Source of the DNA: Neobacillus mesonae
GTDB lineage: Bacteria > Bacillota > Bacilli > Bacillales > Cytobacillaceae
Direction: 5' to 3'
DNA: 64,000 nucleotides
NCBI RefSeq assembly: GCF_001636315.1
Contig: NZ_KV440949.1
Location: forward strand, 522,203-586,202
A program made the position numbers and the translations under genes. The notes below the pieces were generated by a model. It ran no database searches, had not been told where the DNA came from, and saw nothing but the letters and a program-made list of their open reading frames with translations. This document shows positions 24,498-33,916 of the stretch, piece after piece. Position 1 is the first letter of the stretch. Each line of letters starts with the position of its first letter.

Positions 24498-26414
24498 TTA
24501 GTCTATTTGTACCGGCAAAACAGCTTTTATTTTTTCTAAAACCACCGGATCAAGCTCTTCATGCAATAGAATATGAACCTTCCCGCAGTCCTGTTCACTT
24601 CTGATTAACCGGCCCACTCCCTGTCTGAGGCGAAGCAGCATATATGGTAAATCCACTTGGGCAAATGGATCCTCCAAACCATTCTTTTTCGCAGTAAAAA
24701 CCGGATCATCGGGTGGAAATGGGAGGGAAAAGATCAGCACATTTTCAAGTGACCTTCCCGGTATATCAAGACCTTCCCAAAGATGAATAGAGCAAAGAAC
24801 AGCCTGCTCCTCATTTTGAAACTTGGAAACTAACGTACTTATCTCCTTGTCCCCTTCATAATAAATAGGAAATGGGAAAGACTCCCGTCTAAGGCTTTCT
24901 TTTACCGCTGCTAGTTCTGCTTGGTTATTTACGAGTATTAATGCCCGGCCTTCAGATAAGCGAAGCTGTTGATGCACATAGTGAATTTTATTCACATAAT
25001 CTTCCTTTTTAAACGATGGCAGACAAATTTGCATGATTTTCTCATAATCAAATGGCGAAGCAACCGAAAATGATAAATAATCATCAATTCCTAGACTCTC
25101 AGCAATATAATCAAACGATTTTTCATTTGATAAAGTAGCAGAAGAGAAGATATATGGTTTCTTTTGTGAGAAAACCTCTTCCCTCATCACCTCTTCCACC
25201 ATTTTCGGCATAATGACAAGTGTATGTTCTGCCCCAGACTCCTCGAACCAAGTAATCCCATTTAGTTCCTGAAGGAATAGCGACAAGGAGTATGTTATTT
25301 GTTCCAAATATTCCTCGACGATTTTCAAATCATATTCATCAATCACAAATAATTCACTTTCAAAGACAAGCTCCTCTTCAATCTCTTGCAGCTTTGCGAG
25401 TAATTTGCGGCACTGTTTCATAACAAGAGGATGTTTCGTAATCATATGCTTTTCCGAGCCTTGTGTCCGTTTCGCAAATTGAGAAAGTGAACTAAAGAAG
25501 GCCTCATTTTCTATTAATGCCTCTTCGATTGTATATAATGTTTTTTCCCTGACATCATTCTCCATTAATCTTGTCAGCAGCGTTTCCAATGTATAATCGG
25601 TAAAACGGTAGCTTAATGCTTTTTGAGCAGCAAATTCTAGCAAATGCCCCTCGTCAAAGACAACAGAAGAATGCTCAGGTAACAGCGGCAGCTGGCCTTC
25701 CCGTTTTCGAGAATTCTTCGTCCAAATATGCTCCATATAAAAATCATGCGAACAAATAATCAAATCCTTCGAATGACGGTAATATTCGCGGTTTAAAGTT
25801 AACCCGCAGCGATGGCGCTTATCGCAGGAAAAACAATCCTGAAGCGAATCCCAATTGATTTTTGTCCATACTTCATCAGGCAATGACGGATAATCTCTAC
25901 GGTCACCATACCTGCTGAAATTCTGCATCGACCCTGTCATATGCACAAAGTCTGGCAGCTGTTCATATAGATCACTGATTTCGTCGGAAAAATCCCGTAC
26001 TTGATCAAGTTTTTTCAAACATAAATATTGTTCCTGAGATTTTGCGAGCCGGACATCAATTTTCAACCCTAATGCCTGCTCCAATTTAGCTATATCGCCT
26101 TCTTTTTTAACCAGCTGTTCAATCAAGGTCTCATCCGCACAAGCAATGATTGCTGGGCGATGGGTATATCGGGCATACATGATCGCGTAAAGCAAATAAA
26201 CGATGGTTTTTCCTGTTCCAACCCCCGCCTCGGCAAACATGACTTTTTTCTCCTTAAACGCTTTTTCAAGCTGAAAGGCCATAAATATTTGCTCATCGCG
26301 GAGTTCAAACCCCGCTTCCGGCAGAATGTCATAAAATACGTCGCCAATCCATTCGTTTAATTTATCATAAAATGATTCCGTCTTTGCAACCGTAAATGGC
26401 ATGCTGTTCTGCAA
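24498..26414 (-). CDS. ypvA: DinG/XPD-family ATP-dependent helicase YpvA
   Basis: A 638-residue superfamily 2 helicase. Walker A is EAGVGTGKT, the DEAH box reads DEGH, and motif VI is RLRQGVGRLIRS. Four cysteines (YLCLKK, then DCFSCDKRHRC) sit where XPD/DinG enzymes bind a 4Fe-4S cluster, so it is probably an Fe-S helicase for DNA repair. The start is a TTG at 26414 after GGAGGG. It is next to ypsC as in B. subtilis. A second DinG-type helicase lies at 46308. Confidence 0.9.
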   Translation of the reverse strand: MQNSMPFTVAKTESFYDKLNEWIGDVFYDILPEAGFELRDEQIFMAFQLEKAFKEKKVMFAEAGVGTGKTIVYLLYAIMYARYTHRPAIIACADETLIEQLVKKEGDIAKLEQALGLKIDVRLAKSQEQYLCLKKLDQVRDFSDEISDLYEQLPDFVHMTGSMQNFSRYGDRRDYPSLPDEVWTKINWDSLQDCFSCDKRHRCGLTLNREYYRHSKDLIICSHDFYMEHIWTKNSRKREGQLPLLPEHSSVVFDEGHLLEFAAQKALSYRFTDYTLETLLTRLMENDVREKTLYTIEEALIENEAFFSSLSQFAKRTQGSEKHMITKHPLVMKQCRKLLAKLQEIEEELVFESELFVIDEYDLKIVEEYLEQITYSLSLFLQELNGITWFEESGAEHTLVIMPKMVEEVMREEVFSQKKPYIFSSATLSNEKSFDYIAESLGIDDYLSFSVASPFDYEKIMQICLPSFKKEDYVNKIHYVHQQLRLSEGRALILVNNQAELAAVKESLRRESFPFPIYYEGDKEISTLVSKFQNEEQAVLCSIHLWEGLDIPGRSLENVLIFSLPFPPDDPVFTAKKNGLEDPFAQVDLPYMLLRLRQGVGRLIRSEQDCGKVHILLHEELDPVVLEKIKAVLPVQID

Positions 26415-26427
26415 ACATATCCCTCCA

Positions 26428-26455
26428 CAAAAAGAATAGCGTCAAAACGACGCTA
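26428..26455 (-). terminator. Terminator of ypsC
   Basis: On the minus strand TAGCGTC pairs with GACGCTA around four T bases, and a T-rich run follows. Confidence 0.8.
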
Positions 26456-26462
26456 CCCGATA

Positions 26463-27617
26463 TTAATTATTGTCCAATTCCTTGTTACGCGGCGGCCTTT
26501 TGCCCCAATATTGGTATAAATCCGTCCGAATTGAACCGTTAAACAGCTTCCGTTTTTTTGTTGCCGGTCTGCCGTAAAATTGTTCAAATTCCTCATTTGA
26601 AGTTAAGATATAAATCGACCATGTATCAAGCTTGTTTAATACTTGTCCCATCTCGCGGTACATTGCTTCCACAGCATTTTTCTCGCCAATCCGTTCTCCA
26701 TATGGCGGATTGCCAATAATTACACCGTATTCCTTGGAGGTGGTGAAATCCTTCACCTGCATCTGCTTAAACTGGACAATATCGCCAAAACCAGCTTCAA
26801 ATGCATTTTCTTGGGCGATATTAACCATTCGATGATCAATATCCGAACCGGTAATATCAAGGTGCTGATTATAGTTAGCTAAATCCTCTGCCTCTGTCCG
26901 GACCTCATCCCAAACCTTTTGTGGAATCCACTTCCACTCCTCAGAAACAAAATCACGATTAAAGCCTGGAGCGATATTTTGCCCAATCAATGCTGCTTCA
27001 ATTGGAATCGTACCAGAGCCGCAGAAAGGATCATAAAATGGACGGTCAGGATGCCAATTGGTCAGCATGATAAGTGCAGCAGCCATAGTTTCCTTTAACG
27101 GCGCCTCCCCCTGGGCAGCCCGATAGCCGCGTTTATGCAATCCTTGTCCGCTGGCATCGATGGTAATGGTCGCGACATCCTTTAATAACGCCACTTCAAT
27201 ACGGTATAAAGCACCATTTTCTTCAAACCAGCTATTTCGTTTATAATGTTGTTTCATCCGTTCCACAATTGCTTTTTTGACGATCGCCTGGCAATCGGAT
27301 ACACTAAACAGCTTTGATTTCACTGACTTTCCAATTACGGGAAACTCTGCATCCTCAGGAAGAAATTGTTCCCATGGTAGTGCCTTTGTCCGCTCAAAAA
27401 GCTCATCAAAGGTATATGCCTTGAATTCGCCGACTTTAATTTTGATCCGGTCCGCCGTTCGCAGCCATAAATTACTTCGGGCAATCGCATATTCGTCTCC
27501 TTCATATGTGATTTTCCCATTATCCACCTGACAATCATATCCAAGCGTCCGAACTTCTTTGGCTACTAATGCCTCCAGTCCCATTGCCGCTGTTGCGATT
27601 ATTTGATATGTCCCCAT
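26463..27617 (-). CDS. ypsC: 23S rRNA (guanine-N2) methyltransferase, RlmL/YpsC type
   Basis: A 384-residue THUMP-domain methyltransferase. The N-terminal THUMP region is followed by a Rossmann domain with DPFCGSGTIPIEAA and the catalytic IGNPPYGERI, the mark of guanine-N2 or adenine-N6 methylation in RNA. ATG at 27617 (MGTYQII) follows AAGGGTG; the longer frame has no ribosome site. It lies downstream of rnpB as in B. subtilis and is monocistronic. Confidence 0.92.
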   Translation of the reverse strand: MGTYQIIATAAMGLEALVAKEVRTLGYDCQVDNGKITYEGDEYAIARSNLWLRTADRIKIKVGEFKAYTFDELFERTKALPWEQFLPEDAEFPVIGKSVKSKLFSVSDCQAIVKKAIVERMKQHYKRNSWFEENGALYRIEVALLKDVATITIDASGQGLHKRGYRAAQGEAPLKETMAAALIMLTNWHPDRPFYDPFCGSGTIPIEAALIGQNIAPGFNRDFVSEEWKWIPQKVWDEVRTEAEDLANYNQHLDITGSDIDHRMVNIAQENAFEAGFGDIVQFKQMQVKDFTTSKEYGVIIGNPPYGERIGEKNAVEAMYREMGQVLNKLDTWSIYILTSNEEFEQFYGRPATKKRKLFNGSIRTDLYQYWGKRPPRNKELDNN

Positions 27618-27708
27618 TATTTCACCCTTAATGTATGTAATGTTAAAAGAATCCTGTATCATTATTGGCTAAAAAAAATAAATTCAACCTATTACGTATG
27701 TAAGCAAT

Positions 27709-27736
27709 TAAAAAGCCCTCCCGATTTGGAGGGCAA
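27709..27736 (-). terminator. Terminator of rnpB
   Basis: On the minus strand GCCCTCC pairs with GGAGGGC... (stem 27715-27734) and is followed by five T bases. Confidence 0.85.
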
Positions 27737-27756
27737 TAATTTGCATGATTCATTCA

Positions 27757-28167
27757 TTAAAAACGTTCTGTAAGCCATGTTCTGTTCCTCCGTACTCCAA
27801 ACGACAAAATGTCTCGTACAAAGGCGGTAATCATCTATCTACAGATGGAAACCATCTGTCCTTCCCTTTGTTCAATTCCTCTGGGAAGATGCCCCTACCA
27901 TAATTTGGGTTTCTCGCTCGCGGGGTTTACCCGTTCCACCCTTTCCATTTCTGGAAAGACTACGTCACTGTGGCACTTTTATAGGTACTCATACCATATC
28001 CAAAAGGACTTAGGTATTTCCCAGCCGTCAACCGGCAGACGCCGGCTGCCCTAGCTTATGAATTCGCTAGGCGCGAACACTACGAGCATCTCAGCTTCGT
28101 GCGAGCATGGACTTTCCTCAACAATTCGCCTAAAGCAAATTGCAGCGATTACCCGAACGTTATTAAT
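27757..28167 (-). ncRNA. rnpB: RNase P RNA (type B)
   Basis: Catalytic RNA of RNase P, which cuts the 5' leader from pre-tRNA. On the minus strand it opens with AACGTTCGGGTAATCGCTGC and contains the universal blocks GAGGAAAGTCCATGCTCGCA, AAGTGCCACAGTGACG, GTAAACCCCGCGAGCGAGAA and ATAGATGATTACCGCC, ending near ACATGGCTTACAGAACGTT. The B. subtilis-type layout and its place between ypsC and gpsB agree. End positions are good to a few bases. Confidence 0.95.
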
Positions 28168-28179
28168 GAGTACTTAACT

Positions 28180-28208
28180 ATTATATGTAGTTCAAGCCGT
28201 AAATTCAA
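28180..28208 (-). promoter_or_regulatory. Sigma-A promoter of rnpB
   Basis: On the minus strand TTGAAT (28203-28208) and TATAAT (28180-28185) are exactly 17 bases apart, about a dozen bases before the mature RNA end. Confidence 0.85.
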
Positions 28209-28240
28209 TGGTTATTATTAGGAAATTACGGGATTTCTTG

Positions 28241-28543
28241 TTAATCATATAATTTATTGCCAAATACATGCTTTTCAAGATTCGATAACCGCTTTAGTAT
28301 ATCAAAATTAGTTGTGCCGGCAGGCTGAGCCATTGGCTGTCTTTTGCCTGCTTCTTCAAGCTGTTTACGCAGTCTCAAATTTTCTTGCTGAAGATCTTCA
28401 ATTTCCTGATGCATTGTTCCATAATCTTTAATAACCAAATCTAGAAATTTATCCACTTCTTCTTGTTTATAACCGCGGACACCCGTTTTAAATTCTTTCT
28501 CTAATATATCCTTTGCCGTTAATTTCACTTTATCTGACAGCAT
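28241..28543 (-). CDS. gpsB: Cell division adaptor GpsB
   Basis: A 100-residue DivIVA-like coiled-coil protein that shuttles penicillin-binding protein 1 between division site and side wall. The N-terminal membrane-binding domain has [19 protein letters not shown]; a coiled coil follows ([18 protein letters not shown]) and a short C-terminal oligomerisation helix ends the protein. Its partner PonA is encoded at 39105. Located just upstream of rnpB as in B. subtilis. Confidence 0.96.
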   Translation of the reverse strand: MLSDKVKLTAKDILEKEFKTGVRGYKQEEVDKFLDLVIKDYGTMHQEIEDLQQENLRLRKQLEEAGKRQPMAQPAGTTNFDILKRLSNLEKHVFGNKLYD

Positions 28544-28681
28544 TCAAATCACCTCAAATTCGCCCATCATTACTTATTATTTTTTCAAAAATATGCGGTT
28601 TTGTCAATTTTCATGTAGCTTAAAAATGACTTGCTCCCAATTATCATTATATTATGAAGATAAGCAGCTATACCTATAAAA

Positions 28682-29239
28682 CTAATATTCCGTTTGCTTT
28701 AATTGTTCCTCTTCCACAATCATTTGCAGGTCATAAAAGGTAATCAATTCAATTAGATAATCATGATCCTCTTGATACTTTACCGCTAATTCGTATAAAT
28801 ATTTCGGACTGCCTTCCTTCTCCTGATCATAAAGCAGTAAAAGACCATCAATTTTATCAAGGAAAAATTGATTTTTTAAGCGGAATTGCCATGGTTTTTC
28901 ATATCCCTTTTTAGTTACCGAATCCACAAAATCGGCTTGCATCAGTACGGATTCATACCATTCCTTATTATGTTCATTCCACGAGGCTTCCTGATTTAGA
29001 AAAGGAGTAATAACTGCCAGTTTTAATTCCGGATATTCGACCTGCAATTCAAATACGGTCTCGGCTGCCCACAGTTCAACTCCAAGCTGTCCGCTGATTA
29101 ACACCCATTCAAGCCCTTCTTCAACCTTTGGCAATAGTGCTTTTTTTATCGCCGCTTTAATAAATGCCGCAGATGGATGATCTTTTTTAAAAATCCCTAA
29201 TTCAAATGGTTTATACCCGGAAATGGCTAAAACGTTGAT
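28682..29239 (-). CDS. ypsA: SLOG-domain protein YpsA (DUF1273), probable AUC start
   Basis: About 185 residues, a SLOG/LOG-like Rossmann protein; in B. subtilis and S. aureus YpsA affects cell division near GpsB. Motifs: [14 protein letters not shown] and [14 protein letters not shown]. No ATG, GTG or TTG lies at the expected place. The ribosome site AAAGGGG is nine bases before ATC AAC GTT TTA, which lines up with the MKVL opening of B. subtilis YpsA, so the start is probably ATC at 29239. The in-frame TTG at 29260 lies before that site. Confidence 0.85.
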   Translation of the reverse strand: MNVLAISGYKPFELGIFKKDHPSAAFIKAAIKKALLPKVEEGLEWVLISGQLGVELWAAETVFELQVEYPELKLAVITPFLNQEASWNEHNKEWYESVLMQADFVDSVTKKGYEKPWQFRLKNQFFLDKIDGLLLLYDQEKEGSPKYLYELAVKYQEDHDYLIELITFYDLQMIVEEEQLKQTEY

Positions 29240-29319
29240 GGAAACCGTCCCCTTTAGCAAAATTTTTTTAAAATTAGGACAAACATTTTAATGGAATCAG
29301 CATACCATATAATAAATAA

Positions 29320-29352
29320 AAAAATAAAAAACAAGGGCTTAAAAGCCCCTGT
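29320..29352 (-). terminator. Terminator of cotD
   Basis: On the minus strand AGGGGCTTTT pairs with AAGCCCTTG-side bases and is followed by a long T-rich tract. Confidence 0.7.
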
Positions 29353-29369
29353 AAATGAAAATCAAATGA

Positions 29370-29720
29370 TTAAGGTCTAGGTCCCATATATGGTCCTGCC
29401 CCAAAACCAGGACCTCCTGGGCCAAACCCTGGACCTCCTGGGCCAAAGCCTGCGCCTCCCATACCGTATCCCGGTAACACATTAGGTGCCGGCATTCCGC
29501 CTGGCGCACAAGGGTTACAGCAGTTTACATGCTGATTACATACTTCTTCACAGCAGGATGATGTGTGCGGACAATAGTGTTTATGCTCGAACATATGGTG
29601 GTTTACCGTTGTTGTGTGTACCGGATGAATATGAGGCACCACCGTTTTTGAAAAAGTATGATTTACATAGTTAGTAGTTGGATGAATAACCGGCGGCGTA
29701 ACATTAGCTCCTAGAAACAT
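29370..29720 (-). CDS. cotD: Spore coat protein D
   Basis: A 116-residue coat protein rich in His, Cys, Pro and Gly. The N-terminal half has HPTTNYVNHTF, VVPHIHPVHTTTVNHH and a cysteine cluster ending in CCNPCAPGG; the C-terminal half is a Gly-Pro repeat (GPGGPGF three times). ATG at 29720 follows GGGAGAAGGG; the longer frame starts upstream of that site. A sigma-K-like promoter lies just upstream. Position beside ypsA matches B. subtilis cotD. Confidence 0.9.
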   Translation of the reverse strand: MFLGANVTPPVIHPTTNYVNHTFSKTVVPHIHPVHTTTVNHHMFEHKHYCPHTSSCCEEVCNQHVNCCNPCAPGGMPAPNVLPGYGMGGAGFGPGGPGFGPGGPGFGAGPYMGPRP

Positions 29721-29760
29721 AATCCCTTCTCCCTTCAATTTGTATTGTGTTTACATTAAC

Positions 29761-29787
29761 AGCCTATGAAGAAAGGAGTACTCTTGT
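29761..29787 (-). promoter_or_regulatory. Sigma-K-like promoter of cotD
   Basis: On the minus strand AC (29786-29787), 17 bases, then CATAGGCTG (29760-29768) resembles the sigma-K pattern AC-N16/17-CATANNNTA except for the last base. Mother-cell late expression is what is known for cotD. Confidence 0.55.
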
Positions 29788-29868
29788 ACTAATGAAAATA
29801 CCTATTTTTACGATTATTTCCAAAATCTTTATATTTTCCGTTGGACGCAACCTTAAAAATCAGATTTT

Positions 29869-29964
29869 TTAAAAAAATGAATAAAAGCTATCTTTTAAAC
29901 TAGTAAAAACAACCGCAGTCAAACAAACAACAATAAAAAACAAAAATAAAATAGCTTTGTACAT
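29869..29964 (-). CDS. 31-residue single-span membrane peptide
   Basis: A short open frame between cotD and yprB. Residues 4-21 are almost all hydrophobic (AILFLFFIVVCLTAVVF), followed by TSLKDSFYSFF. GGAG lies upstream of ATG 29964 with a nine-to-ten base gap, and a sigma-A promoter with perfect 17-bp spacing is about 50 bases further up. I do not recognise it. A chance open frame of this size is possible, but promoter and ribosome site together argue for a gene. Confidence 0.5.
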   Translation of the reverse strand: MYKAILFLFFIVVCLTAVVFTSLKDSFYSFF

Positions 29965-30014
29965 CACTACCAGCTCCATAAAATTCTAGAGTTGATTTTA
30001 CTCAACAATTTTAA

Positions 30015-30043
30015 ATTGTACCTTGTCCGAAGCAGATAGACAA
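30015..30043 (-). promoter_or_regulatory. Sigma-A promoter for the 31-residue peptide
   Basis: On the minus strand TTGTCT (30038-30043) and TACAAT (30015-30020) are separated by 17 bases. There is no other gene downstream before cotD. Confidence 0.6.
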
Positions 30044-30135
30044 TATGATTTGAAAAATTTTTGTCATTAAAATGTGAAATTTTTGTTACATTTGTCGAAA
30101 TGTGAAAAAAAACGGTTGTTCATCGATTTTTTTGC

Positions 30136-31422
30136 TTATTTTTGCGCTTGCCCTGGAAATTTTGTAAGCTTTCGTTCAAGCCGTTCTCGTCTTTTTCGAA
30201 GCCCTTCATCTGCAGCTTCGGTAATTAATTTCGGATTATTTGTAACACGTTTAGAAAGATTGATGGCTTTATCACAAAATTGAACAGCTTTCTCAAGATT
30301 CTTTAATCGATGTTCGTAAATTTTAGCAAGCTCTAGACACGCTTCGAGGTTCAAGGCGGCATCGGCTGAATCGATGACATCTAGGAATAAGTCACGTGCC
30401 TTTTCCCAGTCTCGATCTTTTTTTGCTTGAAATGCCAAAACACGCTTTGCCTGAAACGATGCGGAATCTTGTTTGTTTGTCAATTTCGTCAGCGTCTTCT
30501 CCGCTTCCTTCCTTTCACCGATGGCTGCAAACCATCTGCCTACTTCATAGGTTTCCATTCTTGTCTGCATTGTATCGGTCCCACAAAGTTGAAATGTTAA
30601 ATGAGTATATAACGTTAAAAGTGAAAGAATATCTATTTCATTATGCTTTAAGACACCCAGCATCCCATCAGGCTGTTTGTTTTCAATAAAATCAAAATAG
30701 ATCATTGGGGCCAAAAAACCGGGGATATCGTCTACTCTTTCGACCCCAAGAACCTCATTTTCCACTACAGAAAGCTTTAACCGTTCTAATTTGTGTTTCC
30801 ATAGCCTCCTTGCGGCATGGAATAAATCAAAGTGCCCAAATGCAGGCAGGTTCGGGACATGGTCTCTTACAAGCATATGCCTCGTTTTAACCTGGGGCCA
30901 GTCAAATGATTTTCCATTATAGGTGACAAGTGTTTTATAATTAACCTTTTCTAAAAAACTTTGGTATAGCGGCACCTCTGCTCCCGGATGCGGCAGTATA
31001 TGCTGCCTTAGTATCACACTATTATGTGTGATGCTGGCATACCCCAGTAAAAAGATGGTATTGCCCACCCCGCCGCCAAGTCCGGTTGTTTCCGTATCAA
31101 AAAAGAACAGTTCTCCAGGATTAAATCCTTTTGCAGACAACGGGTGATTTACATCCTGTTCATTCCAAAGCTCAACAGCTGTTAAAAAATCTTGAAAACG
31201 ATAATGGCCATGTTTTTGGGAAAGCGGATAGTTCACTTCCCTGATTAAGCAGTAATCATGATCAAAAAAATATGGATAAACCTTTTCATCTTCCCATCGT
31301 TGCCGAAATGGCACCTCGATTTCTTCCGTTTCTGGAACAGCCTTAATGGTAAGTCTTTCCTGTTGATTACCGGCCGATGACATATGGGGCTTTAATCGAT
31401 TTAATTTATTTTTTAATGACAT
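30136..31422 (-). CDS. yprB: RNase H-like exonuclease-domain protein YprB with TPR tail
   Basis: A 428-residue protein. Residues from about 105 hold a DEDD-type 3'-5' exonuclease domain (FFFDTETTGLGGG, then TYNGKSFDWPQ), and the last 130 residues form TPR-like helices (KEAEKTLTKLTNK, then EACLELAKIYEHRL). It overlaps yprA by ten bases, so the two are translated together. The pair is conserved in Bacillus and likely acts in DNA repair; the substrate is not established. Confidence 0.9.
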   Translation of the reverse strand: MSLKNKLNRLKPHMSSAGNQQERLTIKAVPETEEIEVPFRQRWEDEKVYPYFFDHDYCLIREVNYPLSQKHGHYRFQDFLTAVELWNEQDVNHPLSAKGFNPGELFFFDTETTGLGGGVGNTIFLLGYASITHNSVILRQHILPHPGAEVPLYQSFLEKVNYKTLVTYNGKSFDWPQVKTRHMLVRDHVPNLPAFGHFDLFHAARRLWKHKLERLKLSVVENEVLGVERVDDIPGFLAPMIYFDFIENKQPDGMLGVLKHNEIDILSLLTLYTHLTFQLCGTDTMQTRMETYEVGRWFAAIGERKEAEKTLTKLTNKQDSASFQAKRVLAFQAKKDRDWEKARDLFLDVIDSADAALNLEACLELAKIYEHRLKNLEKAVQFCDKAINLSKRVTNNPKLITEAADEGLRKRRERLERKLTKFPGQAQK

Positions 31423-33716
31423 GGGCGCACTTCCTTATTCGTTTCGGAAGCCTGCAGATACGAATCGATGATGTTTAATGTATCTCGTTTAGCTGTCTCA
31501 TTCATTGCCTCTGTTCCGATACAAGATGGACAGCCAGATTCACATCGACAACGGGTAATCATCTTTCTTGCCTCATTAAATACATTAAACATATCGGTAT
31601 AAATCTTTTCACTTAAACCGATTCCACCCGGATAGCGATCATAAAAGAAGATTGTCGGTTTTTCATTATGGTCCGCCTTTACCTGCGGTATGACATGAAT
31701 ATCTTGCGGGTCTGCCATCACAAATAACGGGGCAATATGATTCAATGCATGGGCGGCGCCGACCAAGCCTTGCTCAAGCCGCTCCTGCCCCATTTCTGCC
31801 AAAGCCTTATGCAGGGAAATCCATGCCGCATTGGTGTGCAATTCTTCTTCAGGCAGATGGATTGGCCCTGAGCCGATATTTTCATGAGTTTCAAATTTAA
31901 TTTTTTTAAAGATTGTTGCCATCGCCCGGACACTGACATCACCGAAGCCAATTTCGGCTTTAGCAAAAGACTTAAATTGATCCTCCTCAAGCACCTTTAA
32001 CTGAACCGCCAAATTTGCATCGGTAAAATAATCTACATCCACTTCGCGGACAAATGCCTTTTTCTCTTCCCAGTCCAGTTTCTCGACCTGAAACTGCGTG
32101 CCTTGATGCAAATAAATGGCCTCGTCATGCAGCAGCGTCATTGCCGAAAAGCGGTCCATTTCACCGATCACTTTCACATTTGCCACATCGGATTGATCCA
32201 CAATTATGACGTTTTCCTGCGAAGCCGAGCGGAGACTTATATTGTGGGCAGGAAAAGAATCATTCATCCAATACCATTTATCGCCGTTTCGATAAAGGAC
32301 CCGCTCCTCGGTTAAATACTCCAGCAGTTCTTCCGTTCCGACGCCGCCAAACTCTTCACCTGCTTTAAATGGCAGCTCATAGGCTGCACACTTCATATGG
32401 TCAATTAGGATAATAAGATTGTCAGGGTTAATCCGGGCTGTTTCCGGACTTCTAGTAAAAAAGTAGTCTGGGTTTTGAATAATATATTGGTCAAGTGGGC
32501 TCGAACTCGCCACCATCATCACCAATGCCTCGCCATGCCGTCTGCCCGCTCTACCGGCCTGCTGCCACGCACTTGAAATCGTCCCGGGGTAACCGGTCAT
32601 GATACAAACCTGCAGCTGTCCTATGTCGACGCCGAGTTCAAGAGCATTGGTACTGACAACTCCATAAATTTCGCCGGAACGTAAACCTTTTTCAATTTTC
32701 CTCCGCTCCGTCGGCAAATAGCCGCCACGGTAGCCCATAATTGATTTCGGTCCTAATTGATGTTTCACCAATTCTTGCAGGTATGTCAAAATAATTTCAA
32801 CCCTGACCCTGCTTCTGGCAAACACGATCGTTTGGATTTTATTTTTTAACAGCTCCCCGGCAATTTTCCGCACTTCAAGTGTGGCGCTCCTTCGAATATT
32901 TAGCGGTTTATTAACAATCGGCGGATTATAAAAAACAAAATGTTTTCTTCCGCTCGGTGCGCCATTATTATCAATAAGCTCCATTTTTTCTTCGGTTAAC
33001 GTTTCAGCTAATTCCAATGGATTAGCGATTGTCGCGGACGTGCAGATAAATATTGGATTGCTGCCGTAATAACGACAAATCCGCTTTAACCTTCTTATAA
33101 CATTCGCCACATGACTGCCAAAGACGCCTCGATACGTATGAAGCTCGTCGATCACGACAAATTGCAGGTTTTCAAACAGCGAAACCCATTTTGTATGGTG
33201 CGGCAGAATGGCGGAATGCAGCATATCAGGATTGGTAATCACCACATGACCCGCTTTTCTTACCCGCTGCCGAATATTTGCCGGTGTATCCCCGTCATAT
33301 GTATAACTGTTGATATCAACACCCGCCGCCTGAATGATTTCGTTTATTTCACTTTTTTGGTCTTGGGCAAGCGCTTTAGTTGGGAACATATAAAGTGCTC
33401 TTGTCTTTGGATTTTCAAGTATGGCTTGCAGCACAGGGAGATTGTAGCATAACGTTTTTCCTGATGCCGTCGGGGTGACCGCCACAATACTTCTGCCTGA
33501 ACTGACGTAATCGTACGCTGATTTTTGATGAGTATAAAGCTGGTTAATACCTTTGGAACAGAGAGCACCCATAAGCGCCGGATGCAGTGCTTCCGGCAGC
33601 GGGACAGTTTGAGCCTCCTTCTCCGGGATGGTATGCCATGTTACAATATTTTCTTTAAAATTTTCATTTATTTTTAAGTCATCAATAATTTCGGATAAAC
33701 TTTTTTTCACTTTCAA
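31413..33716 (-). CDS. yprA: DEAD/DEAH helicase with DUF1998 domain, YprA (MrfA-like)
   Basis: A large SF2 helicase of about 767 residues. Walker A is PTASGKT, the motif II region is VIDELHTYRG, and motif VI reads QQAGRAGRR. The C-terminal DUF1998 region has four cysteines (CRCESGCPSC). In B. subtilis YprA/YprB are known as MrfA/MrfB and repair mitomycin C damage. GTG 33725 lies inside the GAGGTG site, so TTG at 33716, six bases further on, is the likelier start. Confidence 0.92.
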   Translation of the reverse strand: MKVKKSLSEIIDDLKINENFKENIVTWHTIPEKEAQTVPLPEALHPALMGALCSKGINQLYTHQKSAYDYVSSGRSIVAVTPTASGKTLCYNLPVLQAILENPKTRALYMFPTKALAQDQKSEINEIIQAAGVDINSYTYDGDTPANIRQRVRKAGHVVITNPDMLHSAILPHHTKWVSLFENLQFVVIDELHTYRGVFGSHVANVIRRLKRICRYYGSNPIFICTSATIANPLELAETLTEEKMELIDNNGAPSGRKHFVFYNPPIVNKPLNIRRSATLEVRKIAGELLKNKIQTIVFARSRVRVEIILTYLQELVKHQLGPKSIMGYRGGYLPTERRKIEKGLRSGEIYGVVSTNALELGVDIGQLQVCIMTGYPGTISSAWQQAGRAGRRHGEALVMMVASSSPLDQYIIQNPDYFFTRSPETARINPDNLIILIDHMKCAAYELPFKAGEEFGGVGTEELLEYLTEERVLYRNGDKWYWMNDSFPAHNISLRSASQENVIIVDQSDVANVKVIGEMDRFSAMTLLHDEAIYLHQGTQFQVEKLDWEEKKAFVREVDVDYFTDANLAVQLKVLEEDQFKSFAKAEIGFGDVSVRAMATIFKKIKFETHENIGSGPIHLPEEELHTNAAWISLHKALAEMGQERLEQGLVGAAHALNHIAPLFVMADPQDIHVIPQVKADHNEKPTIFFYDRYPGGIGLSEKIYTDMFNVFNEARKMITRCRCESGCPSCIGTEAMNETAKRDTLNIIDSYLQASETNKEVRPCH

Positions 33717-33916
33717 CCGTCTCACCTCAATATCTCTATTCTAGCGAATAAATGTTCGTTTTGAAAGTCAAAAAAGCCATTTTATGTTGATTTATCCTTG
33801 GTTTTTTTTTCCTAATTAAATATTCGCTGGCGTAAAAGTTTTTTCCGCAAAGAGTAAACTATTAGAACATTATTTGTTAGAATAGAAGTAATTGAATTTA
33901 TGATGAAGGTGATTGA

